Source of the DNA: an uncultured Pelagibacteraceae bacterium
GTDB taxonomy: Bacteria > Pseudomonadota > Alphaproteobacteria > Pelagibacterales > Pelagibacteraceae
Length of the DNA: 44,562 bases
Direction of reading: 5' to 3'
Assembly (NCBI GenBank): GCA_902553465.1
Contig: CACDKW010000003.1
Location: 1 to 44,562 of the forward strand
Part shown: positions 1-6,270 of the stretch, in pieces
Layout: every line of letters starts with the position of its first letter
Numbering within the stretch: the first letter of the stretch is position 1
Notes under the pieces: generated by a model
The model's input: only the letters and a program-made list of their open reading frames with translations
What the model was told of the DNA's origin: nothing
The model's database searches: none
Made by a program: the position numbers and the translations under genes

Positions 1-1
1 A

Positions 2-811
2 AATATTGATGTTGTACATGGTGATACAGACAAAGGAACATTTGGAATGGGAACATATGGATCGAGATCTTTAACAGTGGGTGGAATTGCAATTGTTAAT
101 GCATGTAAAAAGATAGTTAATAAAGGAAAAAAAATTGCTGCAAAAATGCTTGAAGCAAGCCCTGATGAAATTGATTTTAAAAATGGAGAATTTGTTGTCG
201 CAAAATCAAACAAAAAGAAAACAATTGGCGAAGTTGCTTTTGCGAGTTATTTGCCAGGGGTAAGAGACGAAGTTAAATCGCCTTTACCAGAAGGTGAAGA
301 ACCAGGATTAATAGAATCTTCTTTTTTTGATCCTGCCAACTTTTCATTTCCTGCAGGATCACATATTTGTGAAGTTGAAATAGATCCTGATACAGGTCAT
401 GTAAAACTTGATAAGTATACAGCAGTTGATGATTTTGGAACTATAGTGAACCCACTAATTGTTGAAGGCCAAGTTCATGGTGGATTGGCTCAAGGAATTG
501 GCCAAGCTTTATATGAAAATGCTCAATATGACGATTCTGGTCAATTGATTACAGCTTCTTACATGGATTATACAATGCCAAGAGCTGATGATCTTCCAGA
601 CTTTAATTTAGGATTTACTTGTACAAAGGCTACTACTAATCCATTAGGAGTAAAAGGATGTGGAGAAGCAGGAACTATTGCTGCAACACCAACAGTCATG
701 AATGCAGTTATTAATGCGCTTGGTGGAAAAGAAATTTCTTTACCCGCAACAGCAGAAAAAGTTTGGAAAGCATGTAAGGAAATGAAAAAATCTAATGCTA
801 AGGCGGCTTAA
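2..811 (+). CDS. CO/xanthine dehydrogenase-type molybdenum hydroxylase, large subunit (5' truncated)
   Basis: This is the C-terminal part of a molybdopterin-binding large subunit of the xanthine oxidase/aerobic CO dehydrogenase family. The frame is open to the left edge, so the gene starts outside the window; codons before the first Met already encode a family block (HGDTDKGTFGMGTYGSRS). The block GCGEAGTI near the C-terminus carries the glutamate this family uses at the Mo centre. The next gene is the FAD subunit, and XdhC and MocA-type maturation genes follow, as expected for an MCD-cofactor enzyme. The Mo-site loop that separates form I CO dehydrogenase (AYxCSFR) from other members lies outside the window, so the substrate cannot be assigned. 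A small 2Fe-2S subunit gene is presumably upstream. Confidence 0.9.
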   Translation, partial: NIDVVHGDTDKGTFGMGTYGSRSLTVGGIAIVNACKKIVNKGKKIAAKMLEASPDEIDFKNGEFVVAKSNKKKTIGEVAFASYLPGVRDEVKSPLPEGEEPGLIESSFFDPANFSFPAGSHICEVEIDPDTGHVKLDKYTAVDDFGTIVNPLIVEGQVHGGLAQGIGQALYENAQYDDSGQLITASYMDYTMPRADDLPDFNLGFTCTKATTNPLGVKGCGEAGTIAATPTVMNAVINALGGKEISLPATAEKVWKACKEMKKSNAKAA

Positions 812-819
812 AGGAGATT

Positions 820-1605
820 ATGAAAACATTTAATTATCATTCTGCAAAAGATGTCAAAGAAGCATCAAAATTAGCATCCTCAAATTCAGCTTTTTTAGCT
901 GGAGGAATGACAACTATACCTTCAATGAAATTAGGTCTAGCTTCATATAAAGACATTATAGATATTAAGAGAATAAAAAAACTATCAGGAATTAAAGTAT
1001 CTGGAAAAACAGTTACAATAGGATCAACAACAAAACATACTGAAGTTGCTAATTCAAAAGAAGTTAAAAAAGCAATTCCTTCATTAGCAGCTCTTGCAGA
1101 AGGTATTGGAGATCCACAAGTAAGAAATAGAGGTACAATTGGTGGATCAATAGCAAATAATGATCCAGCTGCAGATTATCCGTCAGCATGTATTGCTTTA
1201 AATGCAACTATACATACCAATAATCGTAAAATTGATGCAGATAAATTTTTTAGAGGAATGTTTGAAACTTCTCTTAAAAGTTCAGAAATAATAGAAGCAA
1301 TTGAGTTTGAGATACCTCAAAAATCAAGTTATCAAAAATTACCAAATCCAGCTTCGCGATATGCTATAATAGGTGTTTATGTTGCAAAACATAAAACAGG
1401 AATAAACGTTGGAGTGACTGGAGCTAAGTCATGTGTATATAATGATAAAGACTTAGCTGGAGCATTAACTAAGAATTTTTCTTCATCAGCCATAGATAGT
1501 ATTAAAATATCTTCATCAGGAATGAACTCAGATATACATGCCTCTTCTGAATATAGAGCAAATATGGTGAAAGCTTTTGCTAAAAAAGCTGTTGATGCTT
1601 GCTAA
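820..1605 (+). CDS. Molybdenum hydroxylase FAD-binding (medium) subunit, CoxM-like
   Basis: FAD-binding medium subunit that passes electrons from the Fe-S subunit to an acceptor in CO dehydrogenase/xanthine dehydrogenase-type complexes. Family hallmarks are visible: the N-terminal AGGMTTIPSMKL block and the flavin-binding GTIGGSIANNDPAADYP block around residue 105-125. At 261 aa it is slightly shorter than typical members (about 270-290 aa). It starts 8 bases after the large-subunit stop with the Shine-Dalgarno AAGGAG, so the two are co-transcribed. The order here is large then medium subunit. It could belong to any substrate class in the family. Confidence 0.9.
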   Translation: MKTFNYHSAKDVKEASKLASSNSAFLAGGMTTIPSMKLGLASYKDIIDIKRIKKLSGIKVSGKTVTIGSTTKHTEVANSKEVKKAIPSLAALAEGIGDPQVRNRGTIGGSIANNDPAADYPSACIALNATIHTNNRKIDADKFFRGMFETSLKSSEIIEAIEFEIPQKSSYQKLPNPASRYAIIGVYVAKHKTGINVGVTGAKSCVYNDKDLAGALTKNFSSSAIDSIKISSSGMNSDIHASSEYRANMVKAFAKKAVDAC

Positions 1606-1636
1606 ATAAATATTTCAGTAATACTTTAAACATCTA

Positions 1637-1966
1637 ATGAAAAATTCATTTGATGAAAAAATATTAGAAGAAGCCAATGACTGGATAGAAGCTAATCAAA
1701 AAGTAGTTTTAGCAACTGTAATTCAAACATGGGGCTCATCACCAAGACAAGTTGGAAGTAGAATGATAGTAAATGAAAAAGGAGATTTTTCAGGCTCTGT
1801 TTCTGGTGGATGCGTAGAGTCAGCTGTTGTTAGAGAATGCATGGGTTTAATTAAAGATAATAAACCATGCAAAAAGATAGAATTTAAAGTTTCAAATGAG
1901 AGTGCTTGGGAAGTAGGACTTGCTTGTGGAGGAGAAATTTCAGTTTACTTAGAACAGATAATTTAA
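1637..1966 (+). CDS. XdhC/CoxI-family maturation factor, N-terminal domain protein
   Basis: A 109-residue protein consisting only of the XdhC_CoxI domain: TWGSSPRQVGSRM followed by GSVSGGCVESAVV, ending in ACGGEISVYLEQI. XdhC proteins bind and hand over the sulfurated Mo cofactor to xanthine-dehydrogenase-type enzymes; that role is family knowledge. The Rossmann half usually found in the same polypeptide is encoded by the next gene, 4 bases downstream in another frame. Either these are naturally separate genes (as with coxI and coxF-type pairs) or one ancestral xdhC was split here. Part of the cox-like operon. Confidence 0.85.
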   Translation: MKNSFDEKILEEANDWIEANQKVVLATVIQTWGSSPRQVGSRMIVNEKGDFSGSVSGGCVESAVVRECMGLIKDNKPCKKIEFKVSNESAWEVGLACGGEISVYLEQII

Positions 1967-1970
1967 ATAA

Positions 1971-2651
1971 ATGAAACATTCTCAACTTAAGGAAATAATT
2001 AAAAAGAAAGCTTCAAAAATAGAGTTTGCAATTGTAACAAATCTCGAAAACGGATTAAGTGAAATATATGAACCCAATAAATTATTAAGCAAAGATTTTG
2101 ATATTCATAAAAATCAAATTGAAAATTTTTTTAAATTAAAAAAAAATGGAGTAATAGAAAACACAGAAATATTTGTCGAAACATACATAAGACCTATAAA
2201 AGTAATTATTGTAGGTGCAGTTCATATTGCTCAATATTTGGTTGATTTTGCAAAAAGTTTGAATTTTGAAATTTCTATTATAGATCCACGTGGTTATTTT
2301 GCATCAGAACAAAGATTTCCAGATATGAAAATTATTAACAAATGGCCAGAGGAAGCTTTTAAAGAAATAGAAACAAACGAAAATTCTGCCTTAATTGCAT
2401 TAACTCATGATCCTAAAATAGATGATCCAGCATTACAACATGCTCTTAATAAAAAATTTTATTATATAGGAGCATTAGGTAGTAAGAAAACTCATGAAAA
2501 TAGATGTCAAAGATTAAAAGAATCAGGATTTGACAATGAACAAATTAATTCAATACACGGTCCAATTGGTATTAAGCTGGGCGGAAGATCAGCTCCAGAA
2601 ATAGCCCTATCTATTATTGCTCAGTTAGTATCTGAAACTTATAAAAAATAA
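1971..2651 (+). CDS. XdhC-family protein, C-terminal Rossmann domain
   Basis: A 226-residue protein whose second half is the XdhC Rossmann domain: VIIVGAVHIAQYLVDFA, then IDPRGYFASEQRFPD, LTHDPKIDDPAL, YIGALGSKKTHENR and GIKLGGRSAPEIALSI. Its first 70 residues resemble the middle linker of full-length XdhC. Adding the preceding 109-residue gene gives about 335 residues, the usual size of an intact XdhC. The second residue of the usual GxGHxA motif region is altered (GAVHIA here). It likely works with the preceding protein in cofactor delivery to the Mo hydroxylase. Confidence 0.85.
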   Translation: MKHSQLKEIIKKKASKIEFAIVTNLENGLSEIYEPNKLLSKDFDIHKNQIENFFKLKKNGVIENTEIFVETYIRPIKVIIVGAVHIAQYLVDFAKSLNFEISIIDPRGYFASEQRFPDMKIINKWPEEAFKEIETNENSALIALTHDPKIDDPALQHALNKKFYYIGALGSKKTHENRCQRLKESGFDNEQINSIHGPIGIKLGGRSAPEIALSIIAQLVSETYKK

Positions 2652-3070
2652 TGCAACAAGTATTTAAAGAAATAAAAATTAATACCGAGGGACAAGGCTT
2701 TTATAATTTTACTGAAAATACTTTAGAATGGATCAATAAACAAAAAATTGAAAATGGTATTTTAAATATCAATATATTACATACTAGCGCTTCATTAGTT
2801 ATCCAAGAAAATGCAGATCCAGATGTATTATATGATCTTAAGAATTTTTTTCATAAACTAGTACCAATGGATCAAAAATTATACAAACATACCACCGAAG
2901 GAAAAGATGATATGCCAGCCCATATAAAATCTAGCCTTACTAATAATCAATTAACTTTAAGTTTAAAAAATAAAAAATTAATTCTTGGAACTTGGCAAGG
3001 TCTTTATTTGTTTGAACATAGACTTGAAAATCAAACAAGAATTTTATCCCATCATTTAATTGGAGATTAA
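2651..3070 (+). CDS. YjbQ/UPF0047 family protein
   Basis: A 139-residue member of the YjbQ (UPF0047) family. Conserved blocks are HTSASLVIQENADPDV, the metal-site-like HTTEGKDDMPAHIKSSL and GTWQGLYLFEHR. Weak thiamin-phosphate-synthase activity has been reported for some members, but the physiological role is unresolved. Its ATG overlaps the last base of the XdhC stop codon (TAATG), so it is translationally coupled to the Mo-hydroxylase maturation genes. That placement hints at a link to molybdoenzymes but does not prove one. Confidence 0.9.
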   Translation: MQQVFKEIKINTEGQGFYNFTENTLEWINKQKIENGILNINILHTSASLVIQENADPDVLYDLKNFFHKLVPMDQKLYKHTTEGKDDMPAHIKSSLTNNQLTLSLKNKKLILGTWQGLYLFEHRLENQTRILSHHLIGD

Positions 3071-3073
3071 AAA

Positions 3074-3646
3074 ATGATTAAAGCTATTTTGTTGGCTGCA
3101 GGACAATCTAAAAGGCTTAAAAGTGAAAATAAATTAATTAAAAAGTTTAAAAATAAAGCTTTAATTAATCATCCTCTAAAAGCATTGTTTAAGAGTAAAG
3201 TAGAAAAAATTGTCATTGTTCTTGGTTATCAGAATAAAGAAGTAAGAAAAGTAATTAAGAAGAATAAAAAAAATATTTTTGTATTTAACAAAAAATTTAG
3301 ATTAGGTATGTCTTCTTCAATTAATACTGGGATAAAAAAAATATCAAAAAAAGATAAAGGGTTTATTATTGTTCAATCTGACATGCCATTTATTAAGGTT
3401 TCAGATATTAATAAAATCTATAATTCAATATCTAAAAAAAGACATTTAGTTCATGCTTTGAAATTTAAGAATAAAATTGGTAATCCAATAGGCTTTGATA
3501 GCTCAGTATTAACTAAATTTAAAAAAATGAAAGGTGATGTTGGGGCTAAGTTTATGGTCAAAAGATTAAAAAACAATACTAATTTTATAAAAGTTATAAG
3601 TAAAAGAGTTTTTAAAGATTTAGATTTAAAAAAAGATTTTAATTAG
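3074..3646 (+). CDS. MocA/MobA-type molybdenum cofactor nucleotidyltransferase
   Basis: A 190-residue nucleotidyltransferase with the signature LLAAGQSKRL at the N-terminus and the metal-binding QSDMPFI block near residue 102. Members called MocA attach CMP to molybdopterin-Mo to form the MCD cofactor used by xanthine/CO dehydrogenase-type enzymes. The position at the end of the cox-like operon favours MocA over MobA (GMP transfer), which would serve the arsenite oxidase. This assignment rests on context; the CTP/GTP-selecting residues were not checked. Its 3' end overlaps the convergent moaE by 8 bases. Confidence 0.8.
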   Translation: MIKAILLAAGQSKRLKSENKLIKKFKNKALINHPLKALFKSKVEKIVIVLGYQNKEVRKVIKKNKKNIFVFNKKFRLGMSSSINTGIKKISKKDKGFIIVQSDMPFIKVSDINKIYNSISKKRHLVHALKFKNKIGNPIGFDSSVLTKFKKMKGDVGAKFMVKRLKNNTNFIKVISKRVFKDLDLKKDFN

Positions 3647-4085
3647 CTTGGATAGGATTTCCTTTTAACCACTCACTTTCTTCATTTTTATAATGTTCTT
3701 TTTTCCAAATTGGAGATCTTTTCTTAATTTCTTCAATTATGTATCTAGAAAGAATATATGTCTCAGCTCTATGAGGACAAGCAACTGCAATAATAATACT
3801 TATTTCACCTAATCCCAAATATCCTTTAACGTGTTCAATATAAACAGCTTTATCTTTTATTTTTAATTTTTTATCTACTTCATTATAAATTTCTTCAAAA
3901 CTTTTAATTACCATTGCATCATGACTGTCGTAAGTAATTCCTGTTACTTTTTTATTATCGTTATTTTCCCTAACAGTTCCTTTAAAAATTAATGAAGCGC
4001 CAAATTTAGATGAAGATATAAATTCTTCAGCTTTATTAACTTCTATTTTTTCTTTTTTAAGATCTATTATTTTTGCATGAAGCAT
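3639..4085 (-). CDS. moaE: Molybdopterin synthase catalytic subunit MoaE
   Basis: Large subunit of molybdopterin synthase, which with MoaD-thiocarboxylate converts cyclic pyranopterin monophosphate to molybdopterin. Signature blocks are IFKGTVRENN, the ACPHRAETY segment and KKRSPIWKKE near the C-terminus, all typical of MoaE. It is 148 aa, the normal size. Its ATG shares one base with the moaD stop codon (TAATG), so the two subunits are translationally coupled in a moaC-moaD-moaE operon. It ends tail to tail with the MocA-like gene. Confidence 0.95.
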   Translation of the reverse strand: MLHAKIIDLKKEKIEVNKAEEFISSSKFGASLIFKGTVRENNDNKKVTGITYDSHDAMVIKSFEEIYNEVDKKLKIKDKAVYIEHVKGYLGLGEISIIIAVACPHRAETYILSRYIIEEIKKRSPIWKKEHYKNEESEWLKGNPIQAN

Positions 4086-4354
4086 TAACCACCTCCAATA
4101 GGGGGAATAATTCCAATTTTTTGATCCTTTGTAATTTTATAATTTTCAGAAATAATATTATTATCTTCCGAACAGAAAGCTGAAGTTTCAATTATTTTCT
4201 TAAAATTTTCATTTCCTTTAAAATTTTCATCTACATAGTTAATTATTTTTTTCTTCAGATCTTTAATTGAAATTTTTTTTTCAATATCAAATTCTAAAAA
4301 ATCTTTATCACTAAATTCTCTACTTGCACCAAAAAGCTCAAGTTTAATTTTCAT
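4085..4354 (-). CDS. moaD: Molybdopterin synthase sulfur carrier subunit MoaD
   Basis: An 89-residue ubiquitin-fold sulfur carrier that ends in PPIGGG, giving the C-terminal Gly-Gly that must be adenylated and thiocarboxylated to donate sulfur. The N-terminal KIKLELFGASREF block fits the MoaD beta-grasp fold. It lies 2 bases after moaC and overlaps moaE by one base. The dedicated adenylyltransferase (MoeB) is not in this window. Confidence 0.93.
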   Translation of the reverse strand: MKIKLELFGASREFSDKDFLEFDIEKKISIKDLKKKIINYVDENFKGNENFKKIIETSAFCSEDNNIISENYKITKDQKIGIIPPIGGG

Positions 4355-4356
4355 AA

Positions 4357-4902
4357 TTAAAAAATATTTTCTAAAAATTTAGGAAGTCCGTCTGGATTGG
4401 TCCACAATCCACTCTTGCCACCTTCTTTGATTAATAATTTAACATTATCAATTTTTAGATGCGGGTTTACAATTTTACTTAAGTCGTAAATAGTAATTAG
4501 TGCTGCATTAACTCCCATAATTGCTTCCATCTCAACACCTGTTTTTGCAACTGCTGAAACAACGCAAAATACTTCTAAAGAAGAATCTTTTTCATTCATG
4601 ATAATTTTAGTTGCAGTGTGATCTATTGGAAGAGGATGACACAAGGGAATTAATTCACTTGTTTTTTTCACACCCAATACAGCCGAAACCTCTGCAAGAG
4701 TTATAGGATCTCCCTTAGGCATTTCTTTATTTTTAATCTTATTAAAAACTTCTTTACCAACATAAATTTTTCCTGACGCAAGAGCTCTTCTAAAGGTTTC
4801 TTTTTTTGAGGAAACATCAACCATATTAAATGAATTTTTTTTAAAAATTTCTTTAGCCCAATCCTCTAAAGTTTTTTGATTAACTATTTTTAATTTTGTC
4901 AT
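4357..4902 (-). CDS. moaC: Cyclic pyranopterin monophosphate synthase MoaC
   Basis: MoaC acts after MoaA in the first committed step of molybdenum cofactor synthesis. All hallmarks are present: CHPLPIDHTATKI, AKTGVEMEAIMGVNAAL, TIYDLSKIVNPHLKI and IKEGGKSGLW. The protein is 181 aa, about 20 residues longer than typical MoaC, because of an N-terminal extension before the MVDVSSK block; an internal Met there is an alternative start. It heads the moaCDE operon and is divergent from the predicted regulator at 5116, sharing a 213-base upstream region. Confidence 0.95.
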   Translation of the reverse strand: MTKLKIVNQKTLEDWAKEIFKKNSFNMVDVSSKKETFRRALASGKIYVGKEVFNKIKNKEMPKGDPITLAEVSAVLGVKKTSELIPLCHPLPIDHTATKIIMNEKDSSLEVFCVVSAVAKTGVEMEAIMGVNAALITIYDLSKIVNPHLKIDNVKLLIKEGGKSGLWTNPDGLPKFLENIF

Positions 4903-5115
4903 ATTAACATCTTACATTCTAACAACTTTTTTTAGATCCAAATTTTAAATTAAAAAATAAAAATTATAAACAAAAGTGTAATATTTTATTCAATTTAGAT
5001 ATACAACCTATAGTTTAATTTCTTTTTTAATTTATGAATTTCTCTTTGTTTTCTTGAATATTTAATCATTTATTTAAAGCAAAGATGATTATATGGTTAA
5101 TTAATACTTGTTTAA
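4903..5115. promoter_or_regulatory. Divergent intergenic region between moaC and the predicted regulator
   Basis: This 213-base, extremely AT-rich stretch separates moaC (minus) from the winged-helix-like gene (plus) and must hold both promoters. I could not pick out a convincing -35/-10 pair, tRNA or riboswitch against the AT background. It contains no copy of the TTTTTTCATGAA element found before aioB. Confidence 0.5.
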
Positions 5116-5583
5116 ATGAGCGGACATTTTGGCAAAGAAATTAAAAAAAACATAAATGATGTTAAAGGAAAAGTTAACAGCATGTGTGCTGAATCTGACT
5201 TTTCCCAGTTTTCACAAAGATTGCTGGATTTAGCTACAAAAGGAAGAAATAAATCTAAAGTACTAAAATACTTTATGCATAGCACCGATACTTGGGTGAT
5301 ATTACTAAATGTAATGAAATCTCACTACGACAATCAAAAAATTTCTATAAGTGACTGCTTAAAAGGAACATATTTTACTAAAGAGAGTGGATTGTCATTT
5401 ATAAAAAAAACTTCTGATGGAGAAAATACTTATTTTTCTATAGTTGATGATTTTATTGATAAAAGAAAAAAAGTAGTAAAAGTAAGTGATGAAGTAATTA
5501 ATGAGTTTGAATATTATTGTAATAAAATCTCAATTTGCGTAGATGATCCTGTAAATAAAGGCTCATGTCACAAGATAATTTAA
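5116..5583 (+). CDS. Predicted winged-helix (MarR-like) regulator, cysteine-bearing, beside aioBA
   Basis: A 155-residue protein I do not recognise as a named family. Residues about 55-130 look like a MarR-type winged helix: a hydrophobic helix (TWVILLNVM), a helix-turn-helix-like stretch (ISISDCLKGTYFTKESGLSFI) and a wing ending in DKRKKVVKVSDEVINEFE. There are no membrane segments or signal peptide. Five cysteines are present (C24, C81, C135, C141, C151), three of them in the last 21 residues. It lies just upstream of aioB on the same strand, where arsenite oxidase operons usually carry aioXSR. I infer a regulator, possibly redox- or arsenite-responsive; the fold call is by eye. No clear Shine-Dalgarno precedes the ATG. 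Confidence 0.6.
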   Translation: MSGHFGKEIKKNINDVKGKVNSMCAESDFSQFSQRLLDLATKGRNKSKVLKYFMHSTDTWVILLNVMKSHYDNQKISISDCLKGTYFTKESGLSFIKKTSDGENTYFSIVDDFIDKRKKVVKVSDEVINEFEYYCNKISICVDDPVNKGSCHKII

Positions 5584-5613
5584 CTTTAAATCAAAGGTTG
5601 TATAGTATTTTGC

Positions 5614-5657
5614 TATAAGTTTTTTCATGAAACTTTTAGTATAAATTTTTTCATGAA
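5614..5657. promoter_or_regulatory. Two near-identical 18-base direct repeats with a palindromic core, upstream of aioB
   Basis: TATAAGTTTTTTCATGAA (5614-5631) recurs as TATAAATTTTTTCATGAA (5640-5657), 17 of 18 bases identical, with a 26-base period. The core TTCATGAA is palindromic in both; in the first copy it extends to TTTCATGAAA (5623-5632) and sits within an AAGTTT-N7-AAACTT inverted repeat (5617-5635). The pair lies between the predicted regulator and aioB, 86-129 bases before the chosen aioB start. It is a good candidate for a paired operator of the aio operon. Confidence 0.5.
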
Positions 5658-5742
5658 TAATATCTTTTATAAGTCCTAGATAGAAAACTTTATTTTAGTA
5701 AGATCAATTTAATTTTTAGAAAATGTATTGGAGAAAACAATT

Positions 5743-6261
5743 ATGAAAAAGACTGGTAAAAGATGTCAAAGACTAGTTGATGAAGGAAGAAGATCTTTTT
5801 TAAGAGGATCAGCTGCATCAGTGGGGACTATAGCTGCCGCAACAATTTTACAAACAAAAAAAGTTGAAGCTTCAAATTTTCCTTCAAATAAATTAGCAAA
5901 TGTAAAAGATTTAAAAACAAATGTTCCTTTAGATATAAATTATCCTGACGAAGACTCACCTGGTGTTTTATTGAAATTAGGATCAAAAGTTGAAGGTGGA
6001 GTAGGCCCTGATGGAGATATTGTAGCATATTCAGTTTTGTGTCCTCACAAAGGCTATCCATTGAATTATAACGATGCAGACAAAGTTTTTAATTGTCCTG
6101 GTCATTATTCTGTTTTTGATGCAGAAAAAGGTGGTTTACAAGTTTGGGGTCAAGCTACTCAAAATTTACCCCAATTTAAATTAAAAGTTTCTAGTGGAGG
6201 AGATATATTCGCTGAAGGAGTTGACGAGTTAATTTATGGTCGACTTAGTAATGTTCTATAG
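5743..6261 (+). CDS. aioB: Arsenite oxidase small subunit AioB (Rieske, Tat-exported)
   Basis: Rieske 2Fe-2S subunit of respiratory arsenite oxidase, which takes electrons from AioA and is exported folded. Counting from the ATG at 5743, residues 16-21 are RRSFLR, a twin-arginine motif, followed by a hydrophobic segment. Cluster ligands are C100/H102 (CPHKGY) and C118/H121 (CPGHYS). The positions that form a disulfide in the Alcaligenes faecalis enzyme are Y105 and G120, so no disulfide can form. An upstream TTG at 5728 is in frame, but GGAG lies 8-9 bases before the ATG, so I chose the ATG (172 aa). The gene is 9 bases before aioA, the usual aioBA order. Confidence 0.92.
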   Translation: MKKTGKRCQRLVDEGRRSFLRGSAASVGTIAAATILQTKKVEASNFPSNKLANVKDLKTNVPLDINYPDEDSPGVLLKLGSKVEGGVGPDGDIVAYSVLCPHKGYPLNYNDADKVFNCPGHYSVFDAEKGGLQVWGQATQNLPQFKLKVSSGGDIFAEGVDELIYGRLSNVL

Positions 6262-6270
6262 GAGGGAAAT

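Noticed and set aside
5828-6061. Minus-strand open frame inside aioB
   Set aside because: It lies wholly within a well-supported Rieske gene, has Leu-rich low-complexity content typical of the reverse frame of AT-rich coding DNA, and has no ribosome site.
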